Made by a program: the position numbers and the translations under genes | Part shown: positions 18,760-29,693 of the stretch, piece after piece | Layout: every line of letters begins with the position of its first letter | Position numbering within the stretch: position 1 is the first letter of the stretch | The notes under the pieces: generated by a model | Databases searched by the model: none | Told to the model about the DNA's origin: nothing | What the model saw: the letters and a program-made list of their open reading frames with translations, nothing else | From: Zingiber officinale | Lineage: Eukaryota > Streptophyta > Magnoliopsida > Zingiberales > Zingiberaceae | Assembly: GCF_018446385.1 (NCBI RefSeq) | Contig: NC_055988.1 | Location: 166,368,837-166,432,836 of the forward strand | Direction: 5' to 3' | DNA: 64,000 bases

Positions 18760-19371
18760 TTAGAAAGTAAATTGAGTGATAAGTCTTCTTTTAAAGTTTA
18801 TTGAGATATATTTTTCATAGTTAATGTTGACTTTTCTGAAAAAGCAAATTAGTTGACATTGATTATCATATTTTACTGAATATATATGGGTCTGGAAAGT
18901 CTTTTGGTATTTCATTTTATAGATGAATTTTGCCTCATAGACAATTGTCATGCTCGCGAGAGGGCTTCTATGAAAAGTTTTAAGTATTTCAAATAAGTCT
19001 AAGAAATTTTGGAAGATGAATCTTTTTGCCATACTACGAACATATGTGGAGATGCCTTTTGGAATAGTTGTGGGGAGTCTCAAGGGCATTGCTTCTAAAG
19101 CTCTTTATTCTATTGTTTCAGTAACCTTGACTTTAAGTTGGGTCCAAATAGTTAGATCGATGAGGAGGACTAGAAGGTTTTGTTCACGTTCATTGATAGT
19201 TGCTTGACTTTAAGTTTTTTCTATCTGAATGTTTTCGCCTTCCTCAAGTAATGTGCTGATAAAGCAGTTAGGACCTATTGCTACCCTGTAGAAGTAAAGG
19301 TTTCATCTAAAACGTAAAAGCCTTTGTCAAAAGGTTTTTTACAACTTTTTATTGCTATTTTGACTTCCTCC
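18760..19371 (-). pseudogene. Downstream part of a decayed endogenous pararetrovirus-like sequence
   Basis: On the minus strand a 109-aa open stretch (19089-18760, starting MPLRLPTTIPKGIS) and an adjoining 60-aa stretch (19463-19281, partly inside the solo LTR) contain protein-like sequence. Removing the solo LTR at 19372-21339 brings this into continuous register with the reverse-transcriptase-like fragment to the right, apart from stop codons. The match to a specific viral protein is not certain; a movement or coat region is possible. It is broken by stops and frameshifts. Confidence 0.4.
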
Positions 19372-21339
19372 TGTTGGGTGCTATTTGGAATTTCGTTATG
19401 TTTCCTCTGTACAAAAATTTGTACAAGTACAGAACTTTTCCTAGCAACCCATGTGTTCTTCAAAAATTAAACTTGGATTGCAAATGAAACTTAACATTAT
19501 TAATCCAAGTTCAACTCATGTGCTCTTCAGAAGTTAAACCATATTACAGAAGTTGATTAAATATCTATTTCAAGAACTGACTTCCAAGTCGTTGGTGAAA
19601 CACTTTACCTTCTTGGTTATGGGATCATCTATCACTTCCTAGACAAAGCCTTTCAAGAAATTGAATATTTAAACTCCTTACAGTAAACCCTAGGTTTAAT
19701 TACAGAGAACTCAATTGAAGCATAAAATCGATAGCCTCTTGTGTTGGTATTTTAGGATCCATACAAAGGAAAATTAAATTAGTACACAGCGGAAACAATT
19801 AACTAGTTATACCTTTCTTTGCATCTTAAAGACCTCTTGATCTTCTGTTGTATTCCTCTCCTCCTTTTGGACGTCGTGTGGACGACGATCTACTAAGACA
19901 ACACCACCCGAACCACTTCTTTGCCTCTAAGACTTTCGGCCACCAAGGGATGCTAGAATAGGGAGCCTCCTTCTCTTCTTCTTCTCCTCCAAGTAACCGG
20001 CCACAAGAAGATGAAGCCTCTTGATGTCGCCGACCCTTGGTAAAGGAAACAAGGGGATAATTGAAAGGGAAGAGGGTCGGCCACAACAAGGATTAAAAGA
20101 AGAGACTTAGGTTGTGTTCTCCCATAAGACGCCATCTACTTCTCTTTTATAATCTTTGGTGAATGCAAAAAAGGAAAGATTTAAAATTAAAACTTTCCTA
20201 TTATGTGTGGCCGACCCTTATCAATTAAGGAAAATTTTTAAATTAAAATATCTCTTTTAAACTATTGTGGATGACTAAAAAAAAAGATTTTAAAATTAAA
20301 ATATCTCTTTTAAATCCCTTTGTGGATGACTATACAAAGAAAGTTTTAAAATTAAAATCTCTCTTTTAAATTCCTTGGAGGATGACTATAAAAGGAAAGA
20401 TTTTAAAATTAAAATATCTCTTTTAAATCCCTTGGAGGATGGCTATAAAAGGAAAGATTTTAAAATTAAAATCTCTCTTTTAAATCCCTTGGAGGATGAC
20501 TATAAAAGGAAAGATTTTAAAAAATTAAAATTCCCTTTTAATTCCCTTGTAATCGGCCCCTTACTTGGGCACCAAGCAAGGCTTGGCCGACAACCTCTTG
20601 GGCTCCAAGCAAAGCTTGGCCGTTCCTTGCTTGGCCACCAAGTAAGGATGTGGCCGACCCATTACTTGGGTAAGAAGTGGACTTGGTTGGATACGAGACT
20701 TTATACATAGAGGCTACAATATGGACTTAGAGGAGGAATTGACTTTGACCTCCTGATGAGCTTGAGCTTCCTGTGTTCGACCCGAACACCCAACTCAAGT
20801 TCATCAATAATAACTCATACCACTAAAGAGTTATTATTGAACTACCGCACCAATCCCATATTATATTATGGGCTCCTTCTTATCATGAGTGCATTAATCT
20901 CCCTGTGTTTAAGATATCGAATATCCATTAATTAAATGAGTCACTGACAACTCAATTAATTAACATCTAGCTCTAAGAGTAGTACTACTCAACTTCATTG
21001 TCATGTCGGAATTAAGTCCACCTACAGGGTTTACATGACAATCCTTATGAGCTCCTCAAGGGGACATCATCATCCTAATAAATAGGACACAATTTTATAG
21101 TCAAGATAAACCAATACCAAATTATGCTACAACCATTCCAATGGTTTGTCCCAATCCATCTTGGTTGTGAGGTACTATTTATAATTTATAAGGAACTGAT
21201 AACATGATTTTCTATGTGACACCACACACCATGTTATCTACAATATAAATTGAATGGGCAACTGCATTTAACTAATGTGATTCTCATTTCAAAATAAATA
21301 TTTATACAAAAAGTTAGACTTTTAGTATACATTCTAACA
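19372..21339 (-). mobile_element. Solo copia LTR, TSD CCTCC
   Basis: It begins tgttgggtgctatttgg and ends tatacattctaaca. It is the reverse-oriented relative of the LTRs at 29694, 44090, 47831 and 58745. Identical 5-bp duplications cctcc (19367-19371 and 21340-21344) flank it, and no internal region is present. This is a solo LTR from unequal recombination. It interrupts the pararetrovirus-like relic. Confidence 0.88.
20266..20545. repeat. About 57-bp tandem repeat inside the solo LTR
   Basis: About five units start ggatgactataaaaggaaag and continue with ttttaaaattaaaat and ctcttttaaatcccttgga, at about 20266, 20325, 20382, 20440 and 20494. The 111-aa open frame here is only an effect of the repeat. 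Confidence 0.85.
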
Positions 21340-21344
21340 CCTCC

Positions 21345-22250
21345 TACTCATAATAGACTTCTGTTGTGTTCCGGAAAAGACTACCTAATAAGAGAATTTT
21401 TTGCCTTTCGATTTCTGTACTGTTGCTAAGAAATAGTTGGACAAAGTATTGATGATAACAATTTTATAATTGAAACTTTTTGGTATTGTCAGAATATTCC
21501 AAATATTATCTAGTAGGTAATCTGTATATGGTCAAGTTTATCTTTGGAGGAAAATGAAATTATTCCTCATGTCTTGTAAATTGTTGTAATGATTGTCAAA
21601 TCACATAGTTTTCATGGCAAAAGTTCATATCTTCTTTTGCCTATCCATAATCCTAAAATATTCAATGAAGTTTAATGTAATAGTCTAGATAAAGTATCCG
21701 CTAGGAAATTATTTATTTCCTTAATATATTCTCAATAGATTTTTAATCCTCTATGACACTACTTTAAGTCCAAATGACAACTAATAATTCAAAATGTCCT
21801 TCTAAACATGAGAAGATTGTCCATCAATTGACTCAAGATGCATTTGCACTTGTTAGAATATTAATTTCATGTCAAACTTGGAATACCATTTTGGGTTTTA
21901 TATTTTGTTAAGAAGTTGATCTTTATTTGGTATTTTTTATTCATTCTCTTGATAGTTATCATTTAACCGCTTGTAATTAAAGATCATTCTTGACTGTCTA
22001 CATTTTTACTCAGATCCTTTATTTACTATAAATGTCGGGCTTCTATGTCTAGAGATGGATCATTGGATTGCTCATATGTTTAATAAATTGTTTAATGCAC
22101 ATGGTGCATTCTTCTACTTCCCAATTAATATATCTTAAGTCTTATGCTTTAATTGTTAGATCTAGATTTATTATAGAAAGTTTGCAGTTGACTTTATCTC
22201 TTTCCTAGTATTTAGTAGGGTTTTCTCCTATAATCTCTATTTTCTCCCAT
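21345..22250 (-). pseudogene. Decayed pararetrovirus-like RT and RNase H fragment
   Basis: In one minus-strand frame near 22050-21790 I read SPTFIVNK, then MIFNYKRLNDN, then WYSKFDMK and QVQMHLES, in the order of the first reverse transcriptase blocks. YKRLND and YSKFD are the style of Caulimoviridae rather than of gypsy elements. About 21720-21665 gives NFLADTLSR, typical of an RNase H C terminus. The part between (including the YxDD core) is missing, and many stops interrupt the frame. This is a fossil endogenous viral element and not a functional gene. Confidence 0.6.
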
Positions 22251-22429
22251 CTAGAAATTAGGGAGTCTAAGCTGGGTTTAGTGTTTAATAAGTGAAATAA
22301 ATATACTAGAGAGAGTAAATAATCTATAGGAAGATCTAAGTCTTCAAGATTTTCTGTATTTGTTTCTAATTTTCCTGGACATGTAGCAAACAGGGTCTTT
22401 TATATGAGTTGTTTGTATAAGTACTTTAG

Positions 22430-22950
22430 ATTGATTTTGATATGGTCAAACAAGTCAAGTTAGGTCTTGTTATATTTTGATGCCTTGTGTTTAAGTGTGC
22501 AGGGACTTTGGAACATAAGAAGTCGAGCGGAAGATACAGTGGACGAGAAAGATAGCACGAGAAGCGAGTTGACGGGTTTGGTGTATTTGAGGGATGAGTA
22601 GTTACAGAAGAGTACATTGATTGAGCGAGAAGGATGCGTCCGACGCTTTTGAGGGATGAGAAGCCGGAGCGGAAGACTGCTCAAGGAGAGAAAGTCTAAG
22701 TTGTGTTCAGGTGAGCTCAACTCTGGATGGCCGATGAATCACTCAAGCGATCGGAGTGGAAGCCGGACAAGTCAACGCAAAGTTGACTTATCTAGGCGCT
22801 TGGACTAAGTCCAGGTGCCTAGACTACCCTGGTGTAGAAACGGCGCCTCGGCGAGCCGTTGCTGAGAGGATGACATTGAAGTCCATGTAAGCAACAGTCC
22901 AGGCAGCCGGATCGGTCCAGGCGCTCGGGCATGGATAAAATTATTGCAAA
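22430..22950 (+). mobile_element. SIRE-like LTR fragment, copy 1
   Basis: This matches the sequence at 23090-23300, 23630-23700 and 26590-26820 (shared gtcaagttaggtcttgttat, gtgtgcaggga, gcggaagatacag, ggcgcttggac). It stops at ggataaaatt. About 120 bp later a polypurine tract (aaaaaagggggagat near 23056) precedes copy 2. The two LTR copies therefore flank an almost entirely deleted interior. Confidence 0.7.
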
Positions 22951-23296
22951 ATTCATGTTTTAATAATTGCATTATTCATGTTTTAAATTGTCAATTTATT
23001 TTTCAAATAAATTATATATTTATTTTACTCTAACTTTAACTTTTGATGCATATCAAAAAAGGGGGAGATTATAAATACCCCGGGTTGGTTTTAATTTAAT
23101 CAATCAAGTCAAGTTAGGTCTTGTTATATTTTGATGCCTTGTGTCTAAGTGTGCAGGGATTTAGGAACATAATAAGAACTTGAGCGGAAGATACAGCGGA
23201 CGAGAAGGATGACATGGGAAGCGAGTCGACGGGCTTAGTGCATTCAAGGGACAAGAAAGTATGGAAGAGTACATCGGTAGAGCGAGAAGGACGCGT

Positions 23297-23619
23297 AAGG
23301 ATAGCAATGGTTGAGTTTAAACCTGGAACCGTATTAAACCCGCTCCATTTAGGGTGGGTTTAAACCAGGTCAAACGGGTTACGGGGTAGGTCTAAATTCG
23401 TTGACCGGGTTTGGAAGCGGGATCGGGCCGTGTTACGGGTTTCAATGAACTCACCCTGATATATATATATCTTTTTAAAGTTTAGCGGGTTGGTGGGTCT
23501 AACCCACTATGGACCCGTTGGGTTTTGAGCAGGGTCGGGGCGAGGTGGGTTGAAAATTTAGGCAGGGCGGGTTATGGGATTAGCTAAACTCGGCCCGAAC
23601 CCGCCCCATTGCCATCCCT
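23297..23619. mobile_element. 323-bp MITE
   Basis: The ends aaggatagcaatgg and ccattgccatccct are inverted repeats. The 10-bp aaggacgcgt occurs on both sides (23287-23296 and 23620-23629). The other LTR copy (near 22640) has the uninterrupted form. The interior repeats gggtttaaacc and gcgggtt motifs. A 9-10 bp duplication is compatible with a MULE-type origin. Confidence 0.85.
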
Positions 23620-23701
23620 AAGGACGCGTGTGATGCTTTTGAGGGACGAGAAGTTGGAGTGGAATACTGCTCGAGGAGAGAAGGTCGAAGTTGGGTACGG
23701 G

Positions 23702-26586
23702 TGTCACGCCCCCAAAGGAGTCCTTGCCAGAAGAAATTTCGACAGCATCTCCCCTGTACGGGTGACAATCTGAAACATTACTACATACAAAATATACATC
23801 AGCCACACTCGGCTGGAATATATACACAATAGAAATAATATAACCACGCAATTAATATACACAGCCTACCCGACTGGACATAAATGAATAAAAAAAACAA
23901 CCACACAGTTAACAACAACCCACATGGATGGAAACATGCACAGCGGAAGACACAAAATAATACAAACGTAAAACCAACAATGGCACTAACAAAAATACCT
24001 ACAACCACCAGACTGGACTCTAAAAAAAATAAATCGACTTGTTCAAAATCAAAATACGCAAAACTAATATACATCCAAATAGTGACAAGACCCAAAAGAA
24101 ACTATTCTCGAGTGTGACGTGGGACCGGCAGCCGAGACTCTCCAAGCATCCATGATTCATCTACCTGTTACCTGGCGAAAAAAAACCATTTTTGTGGGGT
24201 GGTGAGTATTGGAACTCAGCGGGTAAGGAAAGAGATAGTGCATGAACATAAGATATAAATAGAGAGTGTCAACAATATACAGCCTCATAAGAAGAATAGC
24301 AGATACTATAATAGAACCAAGATAAATGCCCATACCTGAAATCATATCCTATGCTAGGTATAGTAGGTCAGAACTGGTACTACAGTACTGCTCATAACTA
24401 CAGAGGTAATAAGCAAGGTGTATACAAATTTCCAATGACTAAATGTCGACAATGAAAATATATCTCAACACAAGCAAGTATATGTGAACAACCGCAGTAA
24501 GCAATAACAGCATATATAGACAGCAGCAGCCAAAGCAAATATAATAACGACAGCGTATGCATGGATAGTCACTCCCACCCACCTCTCTGCACCATGACCC
24601 CTGTATGGTCGAGAGACTGGGTCAGTGACAGACTGTACACCACTCCAGCTACCACTCACACGAGTGGCCGAGGGGACAGTTGCATAGTAGCTAACTAGCT
24701 ACATCTGCGACGGGGTCCCTGCTGCTCGTACTCCAGCTACCACTCACACGAGTGGCCGAGTGTGGCACTACAGGACAAGCGACATCAACTCCAACTACCA
24801 CTCTCTTGAGTGGCCGAGGATGCGGCATGCATGCAATGACATGATGCGAACAGTGCAACAGTCATCATATATACATAAGCAAAAACAGGTATGCTACATG
24901 AAGTCAGCATGCTCAATATCGTACATAAATAAGCAACAGTCAAAGCATATAAATATGATATTTAGTATCTGCTACGGATCATGGACAACAAGAAGAGACT
25001 GTATGGATATGGAATGAATTTCTCAAAAATTGCATGGAAGTATCAAGCGCAGGAAAGTAAGAGTGGAGTCAAGTTAACAGTCCTTATCCCAAAATAATTC
25101 ATGCACTAAGGTCAAAGTACTAAAAGAAAACAAAGCAAGAAGTACTCGCCTTTAAAATAGAGATCGTATCCGAAAGTTCTCACGTCGAGACACTTATCTC
25201 GAATCCAAGTCCTGCAAATCATATATTATATAATTTAGCTAACAGATAAGCAACAAGCGGTTAGACCTAAAGATCCAAACCCTCGGAGGAAAACCCTATT
25301 CAACATTTAATCTCGATTTATCCAATCCATTTGATTGAGTCAGGTTTAACCCAGCATTCCCAATTCATCGAATAAATCCAATAATCCTCAACCGAAAATC
25401 AAACACTCCACGTATGACAATCAATTCAATGAGCCCATCGACAAACATACAATCATGATATTCAACTAATCCCAATTACGCAAACCATGAGAGATTTACT
25501 AACACAAAATCCACGTTTAACCTCATCAATCCACAAACCAAATCCAATATAGAAATGAAATTAAATTAACAACAATCCATTCCTAACTTAACCCCAAGTT
25601 AACCTAGCTACACATGAACAACCAATTATATAATGGATCAATCCTATCCCAACCAACTCACCCAAACTCGATCGTGGTATTGCTGGTGTTATTGGCCGGA
25701 GTAAGTGGAGATCGGCAAGGTGACAGTGCTGTCCAATTTAAAGAATCGAAGCCCAGATCATTAACCCAACAATAGAATATATAATCAGCAGATAACCTAA
25801 TGTTTACCTCAAATCTGTGCCCACGAAATTAACTCCGACGAAGACTATCTCCCGGCAGCTAGGTAACCAACGATGGCAGACCCAAATCCGAAGCCTTGAC
25901 CTGTGATCCTCCGCCGGAGACAAGTAGAAGGTGGCGGCAGTGAATCAAGGCTAGGGCTCGACCTTTCCTCCCTTGGCCGAAGTTCGGACCGTGTAGCCGG
26001 CTAGTCAAGGAAGAAAGGGCAATCGCCGGGAAGACGACAGGGAACTCCTGCTTGGGTCGAGATTGTCGGCGGTGATGAAGACAAAGATAGAGTGCCCAGC
26101 TACCAGTGACCAGCTCCCTTGTGGCGCCGGCATCAAGGACAATTAGGGTGCGGGGCAGAGAGTAATCGGGCGATGGCGGGGGCTCAACGAACAGGTGAGG
26201 CTGCGACTATGACTCGAAAGAGAAGGAGAGGCCACTGTGGCTCGGCGGCTGGTGCCCGCGTGCGGAGGAGGAGATCGGCGTGGATGAGAGGAGAATTGGG
26301 AATTAGGGCATGGGGAGGTGGTGGTGTTCGGCGACAAGGAGGAGGGGCATGGGAGGGCTTTTAAAGAAAAGGGAAAAGAACATATCTAAGTAAATTAAAC
26401 ATTTCCTCGTTTAAATCAGGTAACTTAAACAGACTTTTCCTTGGCCCAATAATTGATCCCCTTAACGTACCTCATACGAGCTCCAATTAAATCTCAGAAA
26501 ATTTTTAAAAATTTCTAAAAATTCCGTTAAGGCTATTAGCCTATCAAACCTTATTATTTAATTATTATCTAGTTCGGTATTTTACA
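23702..26586. mobile_element. 2.9-kb solo LTR, TSD ACGGG
   Basis: It starts TGTCACGCCCC and ends TATTTTACA, with acggg at 23697-23701 and at 26587-26591. No primer-binding site, polypurine tract, gag or pol is present, so it is a solo LTR, probably of a Ty3-gypsy (Tekay/Del-like) element given length and the TGTCACGCCCC start. Inside are three copies of ccagctaccactcacacgag near 24645-24815. The GC-rich part at 25850-26360 gives shadow frames only. Confidence 0.8.
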
Positions 26587-27136
26587 ACGGGTGAGCTTAA
26601 CTTTAGATGGTCGGAGAATCACCTAAGCGACCGAAGTGGAAGCCGAACAAGTCAACTTGTCCAAGTGCTTGGACCAAGTCCAGACGCCTAAATTCCAAGT
26701 GCTCGGACCATCCTGGTGCAGAAAGGGTGCCTTAGCAAGCTGTTGCTGCAAAGATGATGTCAAAGTCCGTGTCAGCGACAGTTCAACACCAGGACCGGTC
26801 CAGGTGTCCTGGCGTGGATAAAATTTTTTCCAAGAGCCGTTTTGCGAAGGAGATAAAGTGCACCACTGGAGGCGGTCGGACCCACTCTAACCTGGAGCTA
26901 TCATGTTAGCAAATGGTCAAATTTGAGCAGAGGGCTATAAAAGGAGAGCTTGTTCTCCTATTCAAATACAACACTTGTATATGAGTCTTTAAAGTCAGTT
27001 TTCATTTTCTGAGCTATTAATTATTGTATGAGGTTTCTCCGTCTCTGACCTTGTCGAAGGAGTTTCGATAATGTACTTCACTTGTCTTAGATTAGCAACA
27101 TCCCTAGTTGTAAACTAAGTAAATCCGATAGCCTTG

Positions 27137-28229
27137 TTCAGGGCCGACTTAAGCCTAGTTGAGGCCCTAGGTAGAAAAAGATTTAGGCTTTGATATTGTT
27201 TTAAAAAAATCTCTCACCCATTTTCATTCGGATTTGAGACGGATAACAATAGATTTTTTTAGTAAACATATTTATATTCAAATAATAATAATAATAATAA
27301 TAATAGTAATAATAATAATAATACAAATAATAATATAAGCCTCTACTAATTTATTAAAATAAAAATGTTTAAAATTAAAGGAATAAAATTTTGATTTATA
27401 TCTTGCAATTTCAATATAATGAAACTTTAAAATTTGATACAAATTTAATAAACATTTTTTTAGATGTATTTTTATAAACAAGAGAAAAAAATAATAATGA
27501 TTAATCAATATACAACCATTCTATAATAAAGAAATCACTCAATACATTTTAAATTTAAATCTATTTTTAAAAAATAATAATAATTATCATTTTCGCGTCC
27601 CTTTCCTAAATCACAATCTTATTCATTTTTTTGAGTAATTTTAAATTCTCTATAAAAGAAAATTCTACCACTAAATTTTTACATTTTTTTATTTCTTTAT
27701 CTAACAATAATTAACAAATAATTCTTTTCTAGCAAAAATAGCGCAATGTGTTGATTGAATCATTAATTTGATAAAAAAAAAATTACATTACAGAGTACCA
27801 AATTTAATCATGCACCGGAAAAACAAGTTGTTGTGATTAAACTTTAAGGTAATGAAACAAAACAACTTTTCTCTAAAAAAATTCAAAAGAAGATATTTTT
27901 ACCAAAAAATAGTTATCGTGCATCACAGTCTCACCCCCTAATTGTTACTTCTTAAAATTGATTTCAAGTTGGAAAAGGGCCAAAAGAAAAGAGAGGAAAG
28001 TAACAAGAGAAATCTAATGGAAAGGTAGGCTTTCTATAAATAAGAGGGATAAAAAAAATAGTATTTTGATAAATCCATTGGAACGTAACAAAATCTATGG
28101 GAAATCCAACAAAACCATGTAACATGCAAATCAAAGATATCTTGCAAATCTTTTAATATCTTTTTATATTCATTCAAATACTGATATTATACGTAATTTT
28201 ATTTTACGCGCCTGTACGCAACAGTAAAC
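27137..28229. other. AT-rich DNA with a transposon-end-like start
   Basis: At 27137 the sequence cagggccgacttaag begins, continuing ttgaggccctagg, resembling a hAT-type terminal repeat. A GC-rich counterpart lies at 60529-60592. A (taa)n microsatellite is at 27283-27322. The rest is AT-rich with no gene. Confidence 0.4.
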
Positions 28230-28595
28230 GTGTCATCTAACGTGGCATCTCATGCGGTTTTTTTTCCTTTTTTTTTTTCTTTCTTTGTCGCATCATTTGA
28301 TATTTCCTTTTATTTCTTAAACCTAGCTTTCGACGTCGTTCTCGCGACGTCGCTCGCCGATCCCTGCCTCGATGCTCCTCTCTCGCCGATCTCCGCCGTC
28401 TTTCGTCACTGCCGCCGCTGTCTGTCGAGAGCCGCCTTCTTCGCTCTCCAATCCTCGCAGCCCTCACCTCAGCGTTCCTTGCTCGTCGATCCCTGTCGTG
28501 TTTCGTCGCTGCCGTCATTGTCTGTCGAGAGTCGTCGACGCCACGCTGTCCCTATTGCCGTCGCCTCTCCGTGAGACCCCTCCCTATTTGGTTTC
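28230..28595. other. GC-rich block with internal duplication, possible leader
   Basis: A poly-T/C tract is followed by C- and G-rich DNA in which tttcgtcactgccgccgctg (about 28412) recurs as tttcgtcgctgccgtcattg (about 28500), both followed by tctgtcgagag. The frames that run through it are low complexity and have no family signature. It looks like a leader or captured exon rather than a gene. Confidence 0.4.
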
Positions 28596-28599
28596 TAAT

Positions 28600-29693
28600 A
28601 GCAAAACTTTTTCATGCAACACATTCCTGACTTGCTTCATGTATTGCAAGTATTTTAGAATGATTCGATGATATAGCGGCTATGGTTTGTTTGATAGATC
28701 TCTAAGATATGGTTGTTCCACCATATGTAAATAAATAACCAGTCTGAGATCGACCTTTATGTGGATCAGATAAATATCCTGCATCTGCATAATCAATAAA
28801 CTCTGAAGTAGATATATTAGAATAAAATAAGCCCAAATCGATGGTACCTTGAAGATACCTAAATATATGTTTAATTCCATTCCAATGTCTACGTGTTGGA
28901 GAACTATATCTTGCTAATAATTACAGCAAATGCTATATCTGGTCTTGTATCATTAGCAAGATACATTAATGAACCAATTGCAGTTAAATATGGTACTTCA
29001 GGACCAAGCAGTTCTTCACCATTTTCACTAGGTCGAAAAGGATCTTTGTTCACATCAAGCGATCGATATCAATTACAAAATGTTCAATTTGTAATCCAAT
29101 ACAAAACTTCATTTTTCCTAGATTTTCATCTCAAATTCTCTTTTCAATATATCAATTGTATTTATAACTTCTTCATCAGGACTTCCAATGATATTCAAAT
29201 CATCAACATATACAGAAATAATGATAAATTTTAGTACATCCTTTATTATAAAAACACATGGACATATTAGATCATTTTGATATTTATGTTGCACCAAATA
29301 ATCACTTAGATGTTTATACCATGTACGTCCAAATTGCTTCAATCCATACAAAGATCTTTGTAATTTAAAGGAATAAATATTTTTAAAATATGAACTTGAT
29401 GCTTCTAGCATTGTGAGTCCTTCAGGGATTTTCATATAAATATCATTATCAAGTTTTTCATACAAATAAGCTGCTACTACATCCATCAAACGCATTTCAA
29501 ACTTTTCTTGTGCTGTCATACAAAGAAAATATCGAAATGTGATTGCATCCACTATAGGGGAATATGTTTCTTCATAATCAATACCAGATTTTTGAGAAAA
29601 ACCTTGTGCCACTAAACGAGCTTTATATCTTATGATTTCATTTTTCTCATTTTGCTTTTGTACAAAAACCCATTTGTACTCTACAGGGGTTAC
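28600..29693 (-). pseudogene. Host copia element, RT and RNase H part
   Basis: This is the minus-strand 3' part of a decayed copia pol gene. The region 29612-29118 encodes VAQGFSQ-like MAQGFSQKSGIDYEETYSPI, DVVAAYLYEKLDNDIYMKIP, RSLYGLKQ and the catalytic YVDD within ISVYVDDLNIIG. Further left (28880-28610) are RNase H type DYADAGYLSD and GGTTISWRSIKQT. The frame is broken near 29100 and 28900. The upstream half resumes at 46494 on the far side of the inserted 16.8-kb element. Confidence 0.88.

Larger units (their letters stand above)
23071..27136 (+). mobile_element. SIRE-like LTR, copy 2, with nested insertions
   Basis: It follows the polypurine tract at about 23056-23070. The pieces are 23071-23296, 23630-23701 and 26587-27136. 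They are interrupted by a MITE and a solo LTR. A TATA box with start-site context (ggctataaaaggagagc, about 26928) lies in the last piece, consistent with the U3/R border. The 5' end is worn and the exact termini are uncertain. Confidence 0.65.

Noticed and set aside
23884..24117. 77-aa frame and the opposite 98-aa hydrophobic frame
   Set aside because: Overlapping frames on opposite strands within the solo LTR, with no family match.
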